Numbered from the stretch's first letter, positions 20,417-30,719 are shown. The stretch: DNA of 36,377 nt from Echinococcus granulosus (GCF_000524195.1 NW_020170480.1:21664-58040), one strand, 5' to 3'. Notes: generated by a model from the sequence alone, not told the origin. Translations and numbers: made by a program.

Positions 20417-23400
20417 CTAAAAGGGAAATAAATCAGTGATAACTACCGGTATAAATGAAGTTGGAAGCAAAACCTCAGGCACAAAATTGGCGTCTTGGGA
20501 CTTATCGAAGTATGTATGCAAAATAGTAGATTGTAGTGGTTCAAATCTACGCGACGAATGCTGTTAATTTTGGTTGGAATAAATAAAGGGAAAATGACCA
20601 TTTCCTATCCTGTCACAATAAATTATTGGAAAACTGCATTCATTTAGAGGCACACAAGACCGAAATAATCATAAGATGACTAACATTTCATCAAACACTC
20701 GTCATTTTTAATGCGTCTCGACAATGCAAACAAGGTCTTACCTTTGAGACCTTCTGTAGCCGAAGGACCTGTGAGATGTAAATATGTGGAAAAGTTGGCT
20801 CAGTCAGTTGATACTTGGATGAGTGAAATGGTGCATTAAAGTTAGTTTAAAGGAAAAAGTGTATCAACTTACCAGAGGAAGTTGTTTCTGTTTGATACAA
20901 TCAAGTGGAAAATCAAGTTAGATTCGAAGCAAAATTTTTGTGATGATAAATTAATTGGATTGGCATAACTGAGAACACATTTCTGGACATCTGAACTTGT
21001 AGTAGATAAAGCGGATTTATTATAACAGCGACTTACCTCCAGTTTCGCTCTCTGTTGACGCTGACGAGTCTAGGTGCGAAAAAGGCGTTGTATACAGTGC
21101 AAAAACAACTACGTAATAATTTGCTAAGCTTTAGCTGAATGAGAAACACTATCTTTTGTTACAAGTCTAATCGGCCCTATTAAGTGACTTTAGTTATGTG
21201 TTTAGTTACGAAGTGGATTAAGCACATGTGATTGTCCCTTAAGGGAATGCTAGCAAATGAAATGCGCATTTCCATATACCTTGCTCACTTCATTAGGCTT
21301 TCAAATTGATAGCAGACACTCAGATGACTACTACCGTCTAGGATTTAGTTAACAAAATTCGGCAACTAACTTCTATTTTAAATAAATTTGCAAAATATCT
21401 CAACGTATTTGTGTTTGGCTTCGCTGTCTAGTGGGACCTAGTTATTTGATACCCGAATGAAGGCATTAATGCATTAGGATTGGTATAAAGTGATCGGTGT
21501 ATCAACTTTTTAGAGGAAGTCATTGCTGTTAAAATTCACCAGGTAAGAAATTCAAACAGAATCAAAGCTAAACAAGACCTTAAAATGTTAAAAGTGATTA
21601 AAATACGATCCATCAGTTCTTGTTCACTGAACAATCAAACTCGAAGTAGTTAAACGGGTTTAGCTTAACACGGAAAGTTACATTGAGTTATGCAAGAGTG
21701 GAATGAGAAACTTAATTCTATTTTTGATCTCGGTGGATGTTGACGAGTCTAGGTGTCAAACGCTTAGATAACTATTCTGGAATGAGCTTTAGCTAGCAAA
21801 ATTTGGCAACTCGCTTAGAATGCAAATAGCCTTTTAAAACATTTTGACATATATGTGCTTGGATTTGATGTTAAATGCAGGTCATTCAAACAAACTTTAA
21901 ATGAATGAATAGATAAATGAGATTTAAATAAAGAAATCTGTGTATCAACTTACAAGAGGAAGTCGTTCCTGTTTAATATAACCAAGTGGATAATCAAGTC
22001 AGATTCAAAGACAAATAATTTCTTGCAATGGCAAATTATTAAAGATGCGATCACTGAGATCACATTTACTGGACATCCAAACTTGAAGTAGATGAAGTGG
22101 ATTTTTGTATCAGCGAAAATTACAGTGTATTTTACAAGAGTGAGATGAACGACTTACTTCCAGTTCCACTCCCTGTTGACGTCGATGAGTCTAGGTGCGA
22201 AAAAGGCTTTAAACACAATGCATAATGCAAATTCCTGATAATATTCAAGGATTCGGGTGAATCTAAATCACTGCTTTGATTCACAAGCATAAGCGGTCTT
22301 ATTTGGTCTCTCAAACAAAGTGTTTTAAGCATCAGTGACTAAAGCATGTATGCTTGTCTCACAAGGGAAATCAGCAAATAAGATTCACATTCGTATTTGC
22401 GCTGCTTTGCTTAACCAAATTCAAGAACTTAGGCCTGATTTAAATAATAATGGAGAAGTTTTGACTCACCCGTGGATGACCCCGCTGTTAAATAAGACGC
22501 AAAATAGACGCACTTTGCAAACAGGCTGCATTAGCATGAAGTCGACTCAATTAATTTAAAGATGCAGTGCTGTGGACGTGCACGATTAGGCATTACTCCT
22601 TGCAACCATTTCAGAACTGAGTAAAGAAAAATGACGAGCAATACCTGCAGTTAACAAATTTGCTGACTCACAATTGCATTCCGCCACTTCCGGCGACGTC
22701 CCTAAGGGCAGAAATGTTGTTTAATGCGTTGCTAGGAAACACTATTCCCATATATCTTTTGTGCATTCACGCACTGTCCTGCAATCTGTAATCACTAACA
22801 CCACTTCCCAATTAAATAAACTAAGTTGGAATGTGGAGAAGCACTGCTGCAATGACTTCAAAATAATACTCCGTCTTACGCACCACATTGCTTGTAGTCA
22901 ATGCTTACAACCACAACCATCCTATTGCCAGAGAAGGCGAAGATTTCACGGGATACATTGGTTTTCACTGGAAAATGGCCGTTAAATATCCCCAAATCCG
23001 CTGTCTCATCCTTCACCAAGTCAACTGAATTAGAAGCGCAACAAATTTGATTTCGGTAGATGTGAGACAAGTATGAGGAGGGATGTGTCACGGAGGTAAA
23101 CTGGCATAAAATTGGGGTAGGAAGCAGTTGGTGTAGTCTTCGGGCATGACCATGGTTAAATGGCAATGAAGACCAAAATACTCTTTGCAAGTTGGGGAAG
23201 GTGCTATACATTAAAATATTTTAATCAACCAGGCGGTTTCCAAATCAGTCAATCATTACACTCACCACAAAAACTGCTATTATCAGGTGCAAGTTTAGTT
23301 CCAAACCAAGTACATTGAGGTCTTCCGTTGATGGCAAATACCAACTATTAATAATTAACACACGTGTAAATATACACAAATAAGATTAACTGAAAATTAG

Positions 23401-23808
23401 ATATCACTGCACATCCATTAACTTACACTTTGACAACTATTGCATGAATCATTGCATCAGATTAGGCTGAGGAACAGTGGACATAGCATGCATCCAGATA
23501 ATAAGACATGAGTCAATGGGATTAGGAAAATAAGCTTGACTTACTCTCGATTCACTCTTTGCTCCTCCAACGGCAAAACTGACGTTAAAGGACTGCATGC
23601 CATGGACGAATCGAGAGAGAGAAAAGGACGTGTTCAGGTCAACTTCATCTGTCATGCAAAACAGTGGGGCAAATGAAACGATCCTCATTGCTGACACCAA
23701 CATTTTCGAAATCCAAGCTATGGCAGCAAGCGTGAAGTTCACAATGATAAGTGCGAACAGAGTGGATTGTTGTGTACTGTTCTTCTCACTCACGCCACTC
23801 TCCCACAT
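20379..23808 (-). CDS. Copy B: predicted 194-residue micro-exon protein with Ser/Thr stalk
   Basis: Minus-strand exons are 23808-23556, 23024-22884, 22701-22672, 22190-22158, 21968-21954, 21069-21037, 20887-20873, 20768-20742 and 20416-20379. All junctions are phase 1; joining them by hand gives one open frame of about 194 codons. Parts in order are a hydrophobic N-terminus (TLFALIIVNFTLAAIAW); the exon 3 and exon 4 domain; SPEVAEC; a Ser/Thr/Gly stalk (SSTSTGSGTG, TTSS, SSASTESETG, TTSS); PSATEGLK; and a final LAALMVMPMLL. The stalk suggests O-glycosylation and the tail a GPI signal or short membrane anchor; both are inference. A third 33+15-nt cassette (21511-21748) has lost its donors. The gene lacks the exon 1 and 2 types seen in copy C. 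Its product is probably secreted or on the cell surface. Transcription is unproven. Confidence 0.62.
20742..20768 (-). CDS. Copy B, 27-nt micro-exon
   Basis: Twenty-seven nucleotides between ATCTCACAG and GTAAGACC, reading (G)PSATEGLK. It holds the same place and length as the 27-nt exons of copies A, C and D. Confidence 0.72.
20873..20887 (-). CDS. Copy B cassette 3, 15-nt micro-exon
   Basis: AAACAACTTCCTCTG lies between TATCAAACAG and GTAAGTTGA, reading (E)TTSS. It is the best preserved of the three 15-nt sites. Confidence 0.68.
21037..21069 (-). CDS. Copy B cassette 3, 33-nt Ser/Thr micro-exon
   Basis: Thirty-three nucleotides between TCGCACCTAG and GTAAGTCGC, reading (Y)SSASTESETG. Both splice sites are intact. 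Confidence 0.72.
21511..21525 (-). pseudogene. Copy B cassette 2, 15-nt exon with dead donor
   Basis: CAATGACTTCCTCTA follows TTTTAACAG, but the donor is AAAAGT instead of GTAAGT. Both exons of this cassette lost their 5' splice site while the acceptors remain. Confidence 0.6.
21716..21748 (-). pseudogene. Copy B cassette 2, 33-nt exon with dead donor
   Basis: Same length and acceptor (ACACCTAG) as its neighbours, reading SSTSTEIKNR, but the donor is TTAAG instead of GTAAG. It should be skipped; phase is kept because the exon is symmetric. Confidence 0.65.
21954..21968 (-). CDS. Copy B cassette 1, 15-nt micro-exon
   Basis: GAACGACTTCCTCTT lies between ATATTAAACAG and GTAAGTTGA, reading (R)TTSS. 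Flanking intron sequence matches the two other 15-nt sites (TCAACTT on the plus strand). Confidence 0.65.
22158..22190 (-). CDS. Copy B cassette 1, 33-nt Ser/Thr micro-exon
   Basis: Thirty-three nucleotides between TCGCACCTAG and GTAAGTCG, reading (Y)SSTSTGSGTG. It is one of three near copies (with 21716-21748 and 21037-21069). The composition is that of a mucin-like stalk. Confidence 0.72.
22672..22701 (-). CDS. Copy B, 30-nt micro-exon (SPEVAEC)
   Basis: Thirty nucleotides between TGCCCTTAG and GTGAGTCAG, reading (G)TSPEVAECN. The last base T plus AC of a 33-nt exon makes Tyr; joined directly to a 15-nt exon it would make a stop. Confidence 0.78.
22884..23024 (-). CDS. Copy B exon 4
   Basis: A 141-nt exon between TTCTAATTCAG and GTGCGTAAG, open throughout: (I)DLVKDETADLGIFNGHF, PVKTNVSREIFAFSGNRM, VVVVSIDYKQC. 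It is the closest paralogue of 11248-11388 and keeps NVS and VSIDY. An extra Cys (KQC) appears where copy C has Ser. Confidence 0.8.
23556..23808 (-). CDS. Copy B first exon: new N-terminus fused to exon 3
   Basis: In other copies exon 3 begins after a splice acceptor. Here the acceptor (GCATGACAG) survives at 23649, but the frame is also open upstream to an ATG at 23808, giving 84 codons plus one base (phase 1). The added part, MWESGVSEKNSTQQS followed by a 17-residue hydrophobic run, could serve as signal peptide or anchor. A shorter start, MLVSAMRIVSFAPLFCMT, would also make a signal. The exon 3 part reads DEVDLNTSFSLSRFVHGMQS then FNVSFAVGGAK. The phase-consistent donor GTGAAT is weak; a stronger GTAAGT 11 nt further would shift frame. 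Confidence 0.5.
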
Positions 23809-23859
23809 CAACTACGTAACAGAATGGTAGAATGTGTGAAGGGATTGAACAGACTGTTT

Positions 23860-23865
23860 CTTATA
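23860..23865 (-). promoter_or_regulatory. TATA-like box upstream of copy B
   Basis: The minus strand reads CTGATATAAGAAAC, giving TATAAG about 52 bp before the proposed ATG. It supports transcription starting just upstream of the unusual first exon. Confidence 0.4.
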
Positions 23866-23879
23866 TCAGGTGGCTGCTT

Positions 23880-25190
23880 CTGTCTGGTCCGATTGGCAGT
23901 CATACCGGCCCGACAGTGGCACTAATGACTGGTACTACCTCTTAGTACCCATCCATTCATCCCATCCTCGTGTTGACTGCGCATAGGCCATATGGTGTGC
24001 GATTCGTAAGACAGCGGTTATCTAAGTGAATCAAGGTGTGTTTTTACACACCCTTATAATTACATGCTTTAATTTAAATGCGAGTTTTTTAGTGACACTT
24101 CCACATACACTGATTTGCAAAATGATGTGTTTCCAAAGGCTTGCTTATAAAATGTCACAAGCTGTGCAATAAAGCAGCATCTTGTGAAGATAGTCTGTGG
24201 AAATAAAGAAGGGATACAGGAGTGAGAACAGCAGTAATTGGCAATATGACATGGTTAGGTCCAGCTTGAACTTCATGAAAAGGCACACGAGTAATTAATT
24301 TTAACAAATCTTGGAACTCGCTGCCTCGTACCTATCTGCTTCTACGAATTACTCCCAAGATGACTATCACCACAATTTCTACGACTGTCTACCCTTTGTA
24401 TGCAAAGGTCAGGCAAAAATAGCAGTACGGTTCTGTGGTCCTGTAATTAGATGGTCTTCGCGTCGAACGAATTGGGAGCAGGATTTTGCGATGATCAGTG
24501 CAAAAGTATGGAACTTATATGTTTTGATTCACCTGAGAATATTCTAGACTACCTGAGTATGAGAACTTGACAGCGATGGAATATATCTTCATCCGTATGT
24601 GCACATGAATCCATAATTCCTATTAACTTAGGTATTTGCTTTGTTTACCTCTCATATTCGGTCTCTGGCACCTTTAAGATGATTGTAGCTGCACGAAACC
24701 CTAAGTTACCTGGTAATGAAGATGTAAAATAGTTGGTACAGTAAGTAATACCTACGGCTCTAACTTATTTTTGAACGTAAAGTAATGCTGATTGCAAGCA
24801 CAAATATACGCGCCCATACATAGTGTGGAGTGAAAGGACAGATGACCTTAGGTGCTCCTGTAAACTCGCAGTTGGGGAGACCATGAGAACAAAATACTAC
24901 ACATATTTAGACAGATTAAATTATCGCGTAGTTGGTGCAGATACCAGAATCAGACCCTTAAACATTCTTCGCCGATAGACTCTATTCAATGGCTTTTGCC
25001 CCCTAAATAAAGTTAAAATACAGTAAATACCAATAAGTTATATGCATAGGTATCACGTACTCCTGAAGCTTGCACGTGCCTGCGTCGAATATGCTGCCAT
25101 GAAATTGGAAAATGGGTAAATATTTCCACTCAACTTAAATTCCTACTTTAATTGTTTTTTTTAAGAGTAATATCAACTGCCAATTTTTCT
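23880..25190. other. No gene recognised
   Basis: Upstream flank of copy B. I looked here for family exons 1 and 2 on the minus strand and found neither. A few donor-like sites (minus strand, near 24715) have no usable frame. Confidence 0.45.
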
Positions 25191-25199
25191 TTTAATGGA

Positions 25200-25451
25200 T
25201 CATCGTGTTATATTAACATGATTCCCAAACTCGTTAAGTTGATGCGTATTTTCCATGACTTTATTAATCATCTCAATTAACCCGTCCCCTAGAAAATAAT
25301 TATTTTCATATTCTCGCAGTGTTGCTTCCACCGATTCTTGAATTATGCCTCTCACCAAAGCAGTACCATAGACGGTTTCTGACAGCCCATCAAATGTTGC
25401 CCACTTTCTGCTCCATTTAACGGCGAGGAGATTTTGAAGTCGGCCTAAGTT
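25200..25451 (-). CDS. Possible terminal coding exon, unknown protein
   Basis: Minus-strand open frame of 83 codons ending in TGA, preceded by a good acceptor (CATTTTATGTC...TTCTGCAG). It begins NLGRLQNLLAVKWSRKWATF and ends NEFGNHVNITR. The middle, rich in Glu, Ile and Leu (QESVEATLREYEN, GLIEMINKVMEN), is likely helical. The frame stays open upstream into a hydrophobic stretch (PNIIILICMIGFLCILC), which may be coding or intron. ATTAAA motifs follow the stop. I do not recognise the protein, and partner exons upstream were not found. Confidence 0.35.
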   Translation of the reverse strand, partial: NLGRLQNLLAVKWSRKWATFDGLSETVYGTALVRGIIQESVEATLREYENNYFLGDGLIEMINKVMENTHQLNEFGNHVNITR

Positions 25452-26565
25452 CTGCAGAATGGGTTGACATAAAATGCAAAGGAAGCCAATCATGCAAATA
25501 AGTATGATTATATTTGGTAATATGGCCAAAGGTCTTATAAGGCAAATAAACTCTAATAAAATTGAAGTATCATCAGAAAAATTTCATATAAGGCGTTAAA
25601 TGTGCATCAGTAAGTATTATCCAGTTACTATCAGCGGACGGGGTAGGGGTGGATAGAACAGAGAAGAATTACAGAGTAAAACACTGAAAATGGGCTCGTG
25701 AGATTTGTATCTTACACTGTTCTTTACATTTTTGAGCGGTGTAGATTCCGAAATGGTACAATTCAAACTTGTATTCCATGGTTAACGGAATACGATTAAG
25801 ATATTTGCTAATGCATATATGGGGATAAAATGCTATTTAGATTGAGATACAATAAATGAAATGTGCTTTATGCATTTCCTGATAAACTTATTAGATTGTA
25901 GCTTTTAGAATAATTAATCAGGTTATGAAAATAAGGTGTAGCGGATGCGCTTTTAATATCATGCAGAGAATAATAATAGACATGAGACTGATACTTTTGA
26001 TGAGGCGACATCTTCACTTATTTGCCCACAAAAGACTGCAAAACTAGATCACTAACCGCACTATTATCGCCAGTTAAGCCCCAAATATCTGAGTTGCTTT
26101 TGTGTAATTAGTAGAGTTACTTTTAGCTAACCACTTTCTTAGCCTGTTTCCGGCAAAATTCGTGCTCCTCCGCAACTTAGATCTGCACAAAGGCTTATAA
26201 ATTTACGCTGGTGGTAGTTGTTAGCAAACTCTATCCAGGCTTATGACAATCTTAGGTAACTCTAAACGGATTAGGAGCATTTAAGGCATTAACTGCACTT
26301 CGGTTAGTACGCACCTTACCTTAAAAACTTTTTAGCAACATATTATGCATATTTCTTTTTCTTCCGTATTTATTTTTCCGCAATGCACTATTCCGTATTT
26401 TTACTAACTTAATACGCTTGAGCGTCTCGGTGCATAAAGAAGTGGCACTCTGTTTACGGGCTATGCCGAGATACTTCAAGAAAATGCTGTTTTGCCAAAG
26501 CTCCGAGGACGAAGCCCTAGAGATATAGAAAACTGCTCTGAAAAGTGAGATTTTTTAAGTATTTC

Positions 26566-26652
26566 TAGTGCCGGCTTTGAGGATGAGAGTGAAAGAAGTG
26601 GTGAAGTGGACGAAACTGAATGAAAGGATGGCATCTGTCAACACCTTTGCAT
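26566..26652 (-). pseudogene. Copy E, diverged exon 3
   Basis: After TTATCAACAG, phase 1 reading gives (D)AKVLTDAILSFSFVHF then TTSFTLILKAGT over 87 nt. F-V and the F seven residues later, and the closing Gly, match FV...TF...G of the DEVDL exon. No GT donor follows (GAAATA). It lies 268 bp after the exon 2-like block, as the family order predicts. Sequence similarity alone is weak; the order supports it. Confidence 0.35.
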
Positions 26653-26920
26653 CTGTTGATAAGGTATGAAACATTAATTCTCTAGATTTTTTGTGATTAG
26701 CATAATAAAAGCAATGATATTTTAATGAAGTATTTTTGATGGCAGTATTATGACGGAAACTTATAGCCTTCATTTTAAGACCTTTGAACTTCAGCCTGTA
26801 TCCTTATTATCCTGCAGGTTTTTAAAACAGTTTCAAATTTTTTAGAAGTGTAGCAGTTATTATTGGAACAATTCCTATGTAAAGCATACCTTAGCCTAAA
26901 TGAAATAATCTGTGCTTGAA

Positions 26921-27052
26921 TAAAGAGAAATTGGAGATTTCCACCATCTTAACTTTTAGATAGAATAAATTGAAATATGATAACATCAGAAAACTTAATG
27001 ACGAGTAAAAATTGACGATTGAGCCGAATGTTCATGGTAATTTTAGCTGTAG
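26921..27052 (-). pseudogene. Copy E, diverged exon 2
   Basis: After TTGACTTCAACAG, phase 1 reading gives TAKITMNIRLNRQFLLVIKF, matching NAAITV...SLIILKV of copy C in A, I-T, the hydrophobic run and the Lys at the same spacing. A TAA stops the frame after 33 codons. The end is set by the 132-nt template length and no donor is visible. Exon 4 of this copy was not found. Confidence 0.35.
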
Positions 27053-27099
27053 CTGTTGAAGTCAATTTCCTTCAATAGGGTTTCCATCAGCGTTAGTAG

Positions 27100-29340
27100 G
27101 CATATATGGCAATTTTTTCCTTTCTTTCTAGCAGTTTATGACTGCTAATCTCCGCAAGCCTCTTTCATTTGGTTTTTCCAAATTTAACGTGACTTTCTTT
27201 GGCTAAAACCTTTAAATGAAATCTTTTTTATAGAGCCCCAATAGGATGAACTGCCCTTAAGGAGCACCTAATTCCCCATCTTGTGCGCTTGCAGCTTGAG
27301 ATGATGCATAAAGCACAATATCTCCTCCTATTTCCCATTCTTTGGTTCCATAATATACGCTGTCAGATATTTTATCAGCATTATCTTTAATTTAAAGAGA
27401 TCTTACAGGTTTACTGTTTAAAACAAGTAGGGGTACAGTAATGAATTCGACGTATACATAATTAGTTGTTAGTGCTTTCAGTATTACTCAAAACATTGAA
27501 TTTCATTATAAATAACCGGGAGGGTCAATAATTTTTGCAAATGCCCTAGCAAGAGGAATACATTTACCTGAGCGCTTTTGACATTCCTAGAATTGGCTTA
27601 AAGGCAATGCATTCGGGTTGCTTTGGATTGTACTGGGAGTTCAAACGATTTCATTTGAAAATTTTGTAGTTGTAGATAAGTAAAGAAAATAACTGTATTT
27701 TATGGAGAGCTTTGTAAATGCTGGTCACAGGCAGCCTTTGCTAATAACCTACAAATGATTGTGTGGGTCAGCACAAGCGCTGTATTAGGAAAATACGTCG
27801 AGGCATTTTTTTTGTCAGTAGATAATCTGGTAACTATTCGTCAACTTACCTCAAGATGTTTCCGTTTAACAAGAATGCGCTTATAATGTGAGATGCATAA
27901 AGCAATGGTAGGATAAATTGCTCTTCAAGTTGCATGGGCATCGGGCGAATCAGGAGGAGATGGGAATGCGTAACATATCTCGATATTCGAATGGTGGTCA
28001 TATTTAAAGCGGACTTTCGAAAAATATGCCTCCTATTTGCGTAACCCTAAAATGGAGACCTATTCGTTAGTTTATTCTTCACTGAGGTGCTTGATCCCAA
28101 ATTAAATGCTCAAAAACCCAAGAAATTTCAGTATTTAAGCATTTGTCGATCCTTTTTTGCGACTTCAGCATCTGAAGAAGAAGGAGTGTTTCTACTAGTT
28201 TGCCGAATATTCAGCAATAATTGCTGCCTTCTTTCTAGCTTTAAAAGAATTGGTAAAGCGTTCGATACTTACACTTACACGTAGGTCCTGGTGCGATTGT
28301 TAATGAAGATGTGGAGAATGTAGGTATCTCTTCATTTTGTTTCTTTTTACGAGTTAGCGTCGAAATCAAAGTCTGTGCTGATCTTAATTATTCTGTCTGA
28401 TTCGATGGAGAGGTGATGGACGGATAGAGGATGGAATATCAAGATGATGCGTTTAGTTGCTAGGTATTCACTTCTTTCAGCTTACCGCTTCGCACATTCC
28501 CCCGTCCTTAGTGTAGAAACCAGATCCAAAAGGCGTTCTACAGCAACCAGAGGCATAATAATAAGATTATGCTTGACCACCATCTTATTGCCCTTTGTGA
28601 TTCTACGTACCTTATCACCCTCTACCTTTCACACATTTCGGTAAGATTATGTGATAATGCCAACCTTCGTTGCATTTCAGTGTCTGCCGAAAAAAGCAAA
28701 TAAAAATGTGCTCAAGCAATGCACAAAGTGTTTGGCATGTGACAAAGTATCAGGGTTCAAATTACTCAAAATTGTCAAAAAATTGCATTTCTTGCTAACT
28801 CTGATGTCTCAGTCTTTAATCAGTATCATCCGGAGTGGAAAACAATGCCTGCTGTTCCGCTTTTTGCTTCAGCCATCTGCCACCAATTTGCAAAGACAGC
28901 CTAGATTGGTACGCTGGCAAGCATCAAGTTACTGAAAGCAGCTGGATGTATAGAATGAAAAATAAATGTAGGGAGAAATAACAGCAAGTTAAAAACGAGC
29001 TGGATGCAAGGCGCTGATTACCGTAGCACTGCACGAAGTGGAGTATACTGTAAACTGAGTTATTAGTTGAAGTTCCTGGCCACAATGAAATTTGTGTGTG
29101 TGGAATTTGTGTCGAGATAAAGTATGTGCAGTTCAATGAAACTAGCCCGGAGACAAAAATCCCCGCTCTTTAGAAAGCCTACTCATTTTTACTTCTGATT
29201 CACGTTAAAAGTACAATTTTAAGCAGTTTTACTAAGCGTAAGTGTAATCTACCTCAAACCCATTGTATAATGACTCCGTAGATATAACGGCTAAGCTCTA
29301 AGTAGACAATGAATCAATTGATCTACACAGACTTGCAACT
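27100..29340. other. No gene recognised
   Basis: AT-rich spacer. A minus-strand block at 27848-27862 has flanks like those of the 15-nt exons (TCAACTTAC and TTTAAC on the plus strand), but its acceptor is missing and no neighbouring exons fit. Confidence 0.4.
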
Positions 29341-29366
29341 CTCGTTCTTCTACTTTATACAGTAGT

Positions 29367-29407
29367 TTGGGTGGATGTGCATCTTTCTCATTACTTGCAT
29401 TCGCAGG
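29367..29407 (+). pseudogene. Copy D, possible signal-peptide exon remnant
   Basis: About 840 bp upstream of copy D exon 2, the frame GGCASFSLLAFA ends in phase 1 at CGCAG/GTTCAT, comparable with TGCTCAG/GTACGT of copy C exon 1. No ATG lies in this frame (TTG instead) and the donor is poor. Position and hydrophobicity are the only support. Confidence 0.2.
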
Positions 29408-30241
29408 TTCATCACATTGTTCCTCAAAATTCATTTCTTCAAATCTCATTATCAAAGATCTGAAAGCTGAGAGGAAATTCCCCTTCCGTGAATGTCAGCC
29501 TAGTCCATATCTGTCACAGCCTCGTGTTGTTATGACGTCAGTTGGACCATCACCAGCAACAAATTATGAATACGGCCTCGACTATGTAGACACAATGTTG
29601 CGTTGAGATATAAATGATAATCCTTAAAAATAATGAGGAGATGAATATGGATAAGGAGAAACTCCGCAAAAAGACCATATGTCTAAATGATATCAATTAT
29701 CTTCGGTTGAAACAAGTAAAGGCTAACATTTTGCCACATTTACTTTCATCTCTTGCAGTTTATTATATCTTTTTAGGAACAAGCGGAATTGGAATATTAT
29801 TCAACGATGACAAATTCGTTCCCGAAGAAGTAATATGGGATGGTCCACAAACTAGGAGCTAAAACATGTTAAATGTGTCACATTTGTATGCCCCTCAAAT
29901 GTTATTTTAACTGCTTAAGCTTCAGCCTATACCTCATCTTCGAAAGATCTTAAGAGTTCAGTCCAGTGGATACATTAGAATGTGGCTTTTCTGATTAATT
30001 AAGTAGCTTTAAACCGATCTGATTCTTTCTAATAGCATTGGAAACTTGCATAAATGAGCTTTTAAGCCTCTGACAAATGTCTTTATTTGCCCTGACGATG
30101 GATTTACCTGGTAAGTTATACAAGTTTGGGCAACAATTAGTTGATATAGCTGTGGTCAAATTTCCTCAAGTGAACTGTATAGGAGCCACCAGGATCATAA
30201 TCATTACAAACGCGTACAAATTAATTAAAATCTACCCTTAG

Positions 30242-30373
30242 ATACCGTGCGTTCACGTATTACGCATAATGGCAACATTACGTTAGAGAAGGTGAAGGTT
30301 CAAGAGAGGCTTCAAATGCCCGAATTTCCGACAATATGCACGGAGAAGCCCTTCTGCAAATTTTCAACACCAG
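30242..30373 (+). pseudogene. Copy D, exon 2, donor lost
   Basis: Exactly 132 nt from acceptor TCTACCCTTAG to the point where copy C has CCAG/GTACTT; here it is CCAG/GAACAT, so the donor GT is lost. Phase 1 reading is fully open: TVRSRITHNGNITLEKVKVQ, then ERLQMPEFPTICTEK and PFCKFSTP. It shares N-ITL-K-V and the CKF Cys with copy C exon 2. Confidence 0.6.
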
Positions 30374-30626
30374 GAACATGTCCTTACTGTGTTTTACTTG
30401 CTCCTCACCAACAACTTGCATTCACAAAGCAATTGATGAGCTAAGTATAAAGTGAGGTCCTCACATGTCATCCCAACTTGTCGCACCAAATTTCCAATGA
30501 AAAGGTGCTTGCTATGAATGCTTAGTTACCAGTACAACTGCTAATTGAACACCACTGGTATTTTAGCATAACGAGTGTTTTCGTTGGTCGACATCGATTC
30601 ATTTATAATAATATTTTTGACGATAG

Positions 30627-30719
30627 ATGAAGTTGACAAGCAGACGTCGTTTCCTTCGTCATAATTTGTCAGAGACCAGTAGTACTTTAACATCACCTTT
30701 TCTCTTGGGGAAGCAGGGG
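30627..30719 (+). pseudogene. Copy D, exon 3 with two stops
   Basis: A gapless 93-nt match to the DEVDL exon, reading (D)EVDKQTSFPSS-stop-FVRDQ-stop-YFNITFSLGEAG. Acceptor ACGATAG is kept; the donor is replaced by AAAATT. It lies 253 bp after exon 2. Confidence 0.7.

Larger units (their letters stand above)
20780..22200 (-). repeat. Triplicated 33+15-nt exon cassette of copy B
   Basis: Three tandem copies of a segment holding one 33-nt and one 15-nt exon, spaced about 440 and 680 bp. Intron parts such as AGTAGAT-AAG-GGATTT (plus strand, 21002 and 22087), GTCTAGGTG and GTATCAACTT also repeat. The middle copy is decayed. Confidence 0.7.

Noticed and set aside
20530..20560. tRNA gene (GTGGTTCAAATC like a B box)
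   Set aside because: No A box at the right distance and no acceptor or anticodon stems could be drawn.
23449..23555. Extension of the copy B first-exon frame to its stop
   Set aside because: The frame runs through two donor sites; the paralogues show that the exon ends at 23556 and the rest is intron.
27848..27862. A sixth 15-nt exon on the minus strand
   Set aside because: The donor and outer flanks resemble the copy B cassettes, but there is no AG acceptor, the peptide does not match TTSS, and no neighbouring exon fits.
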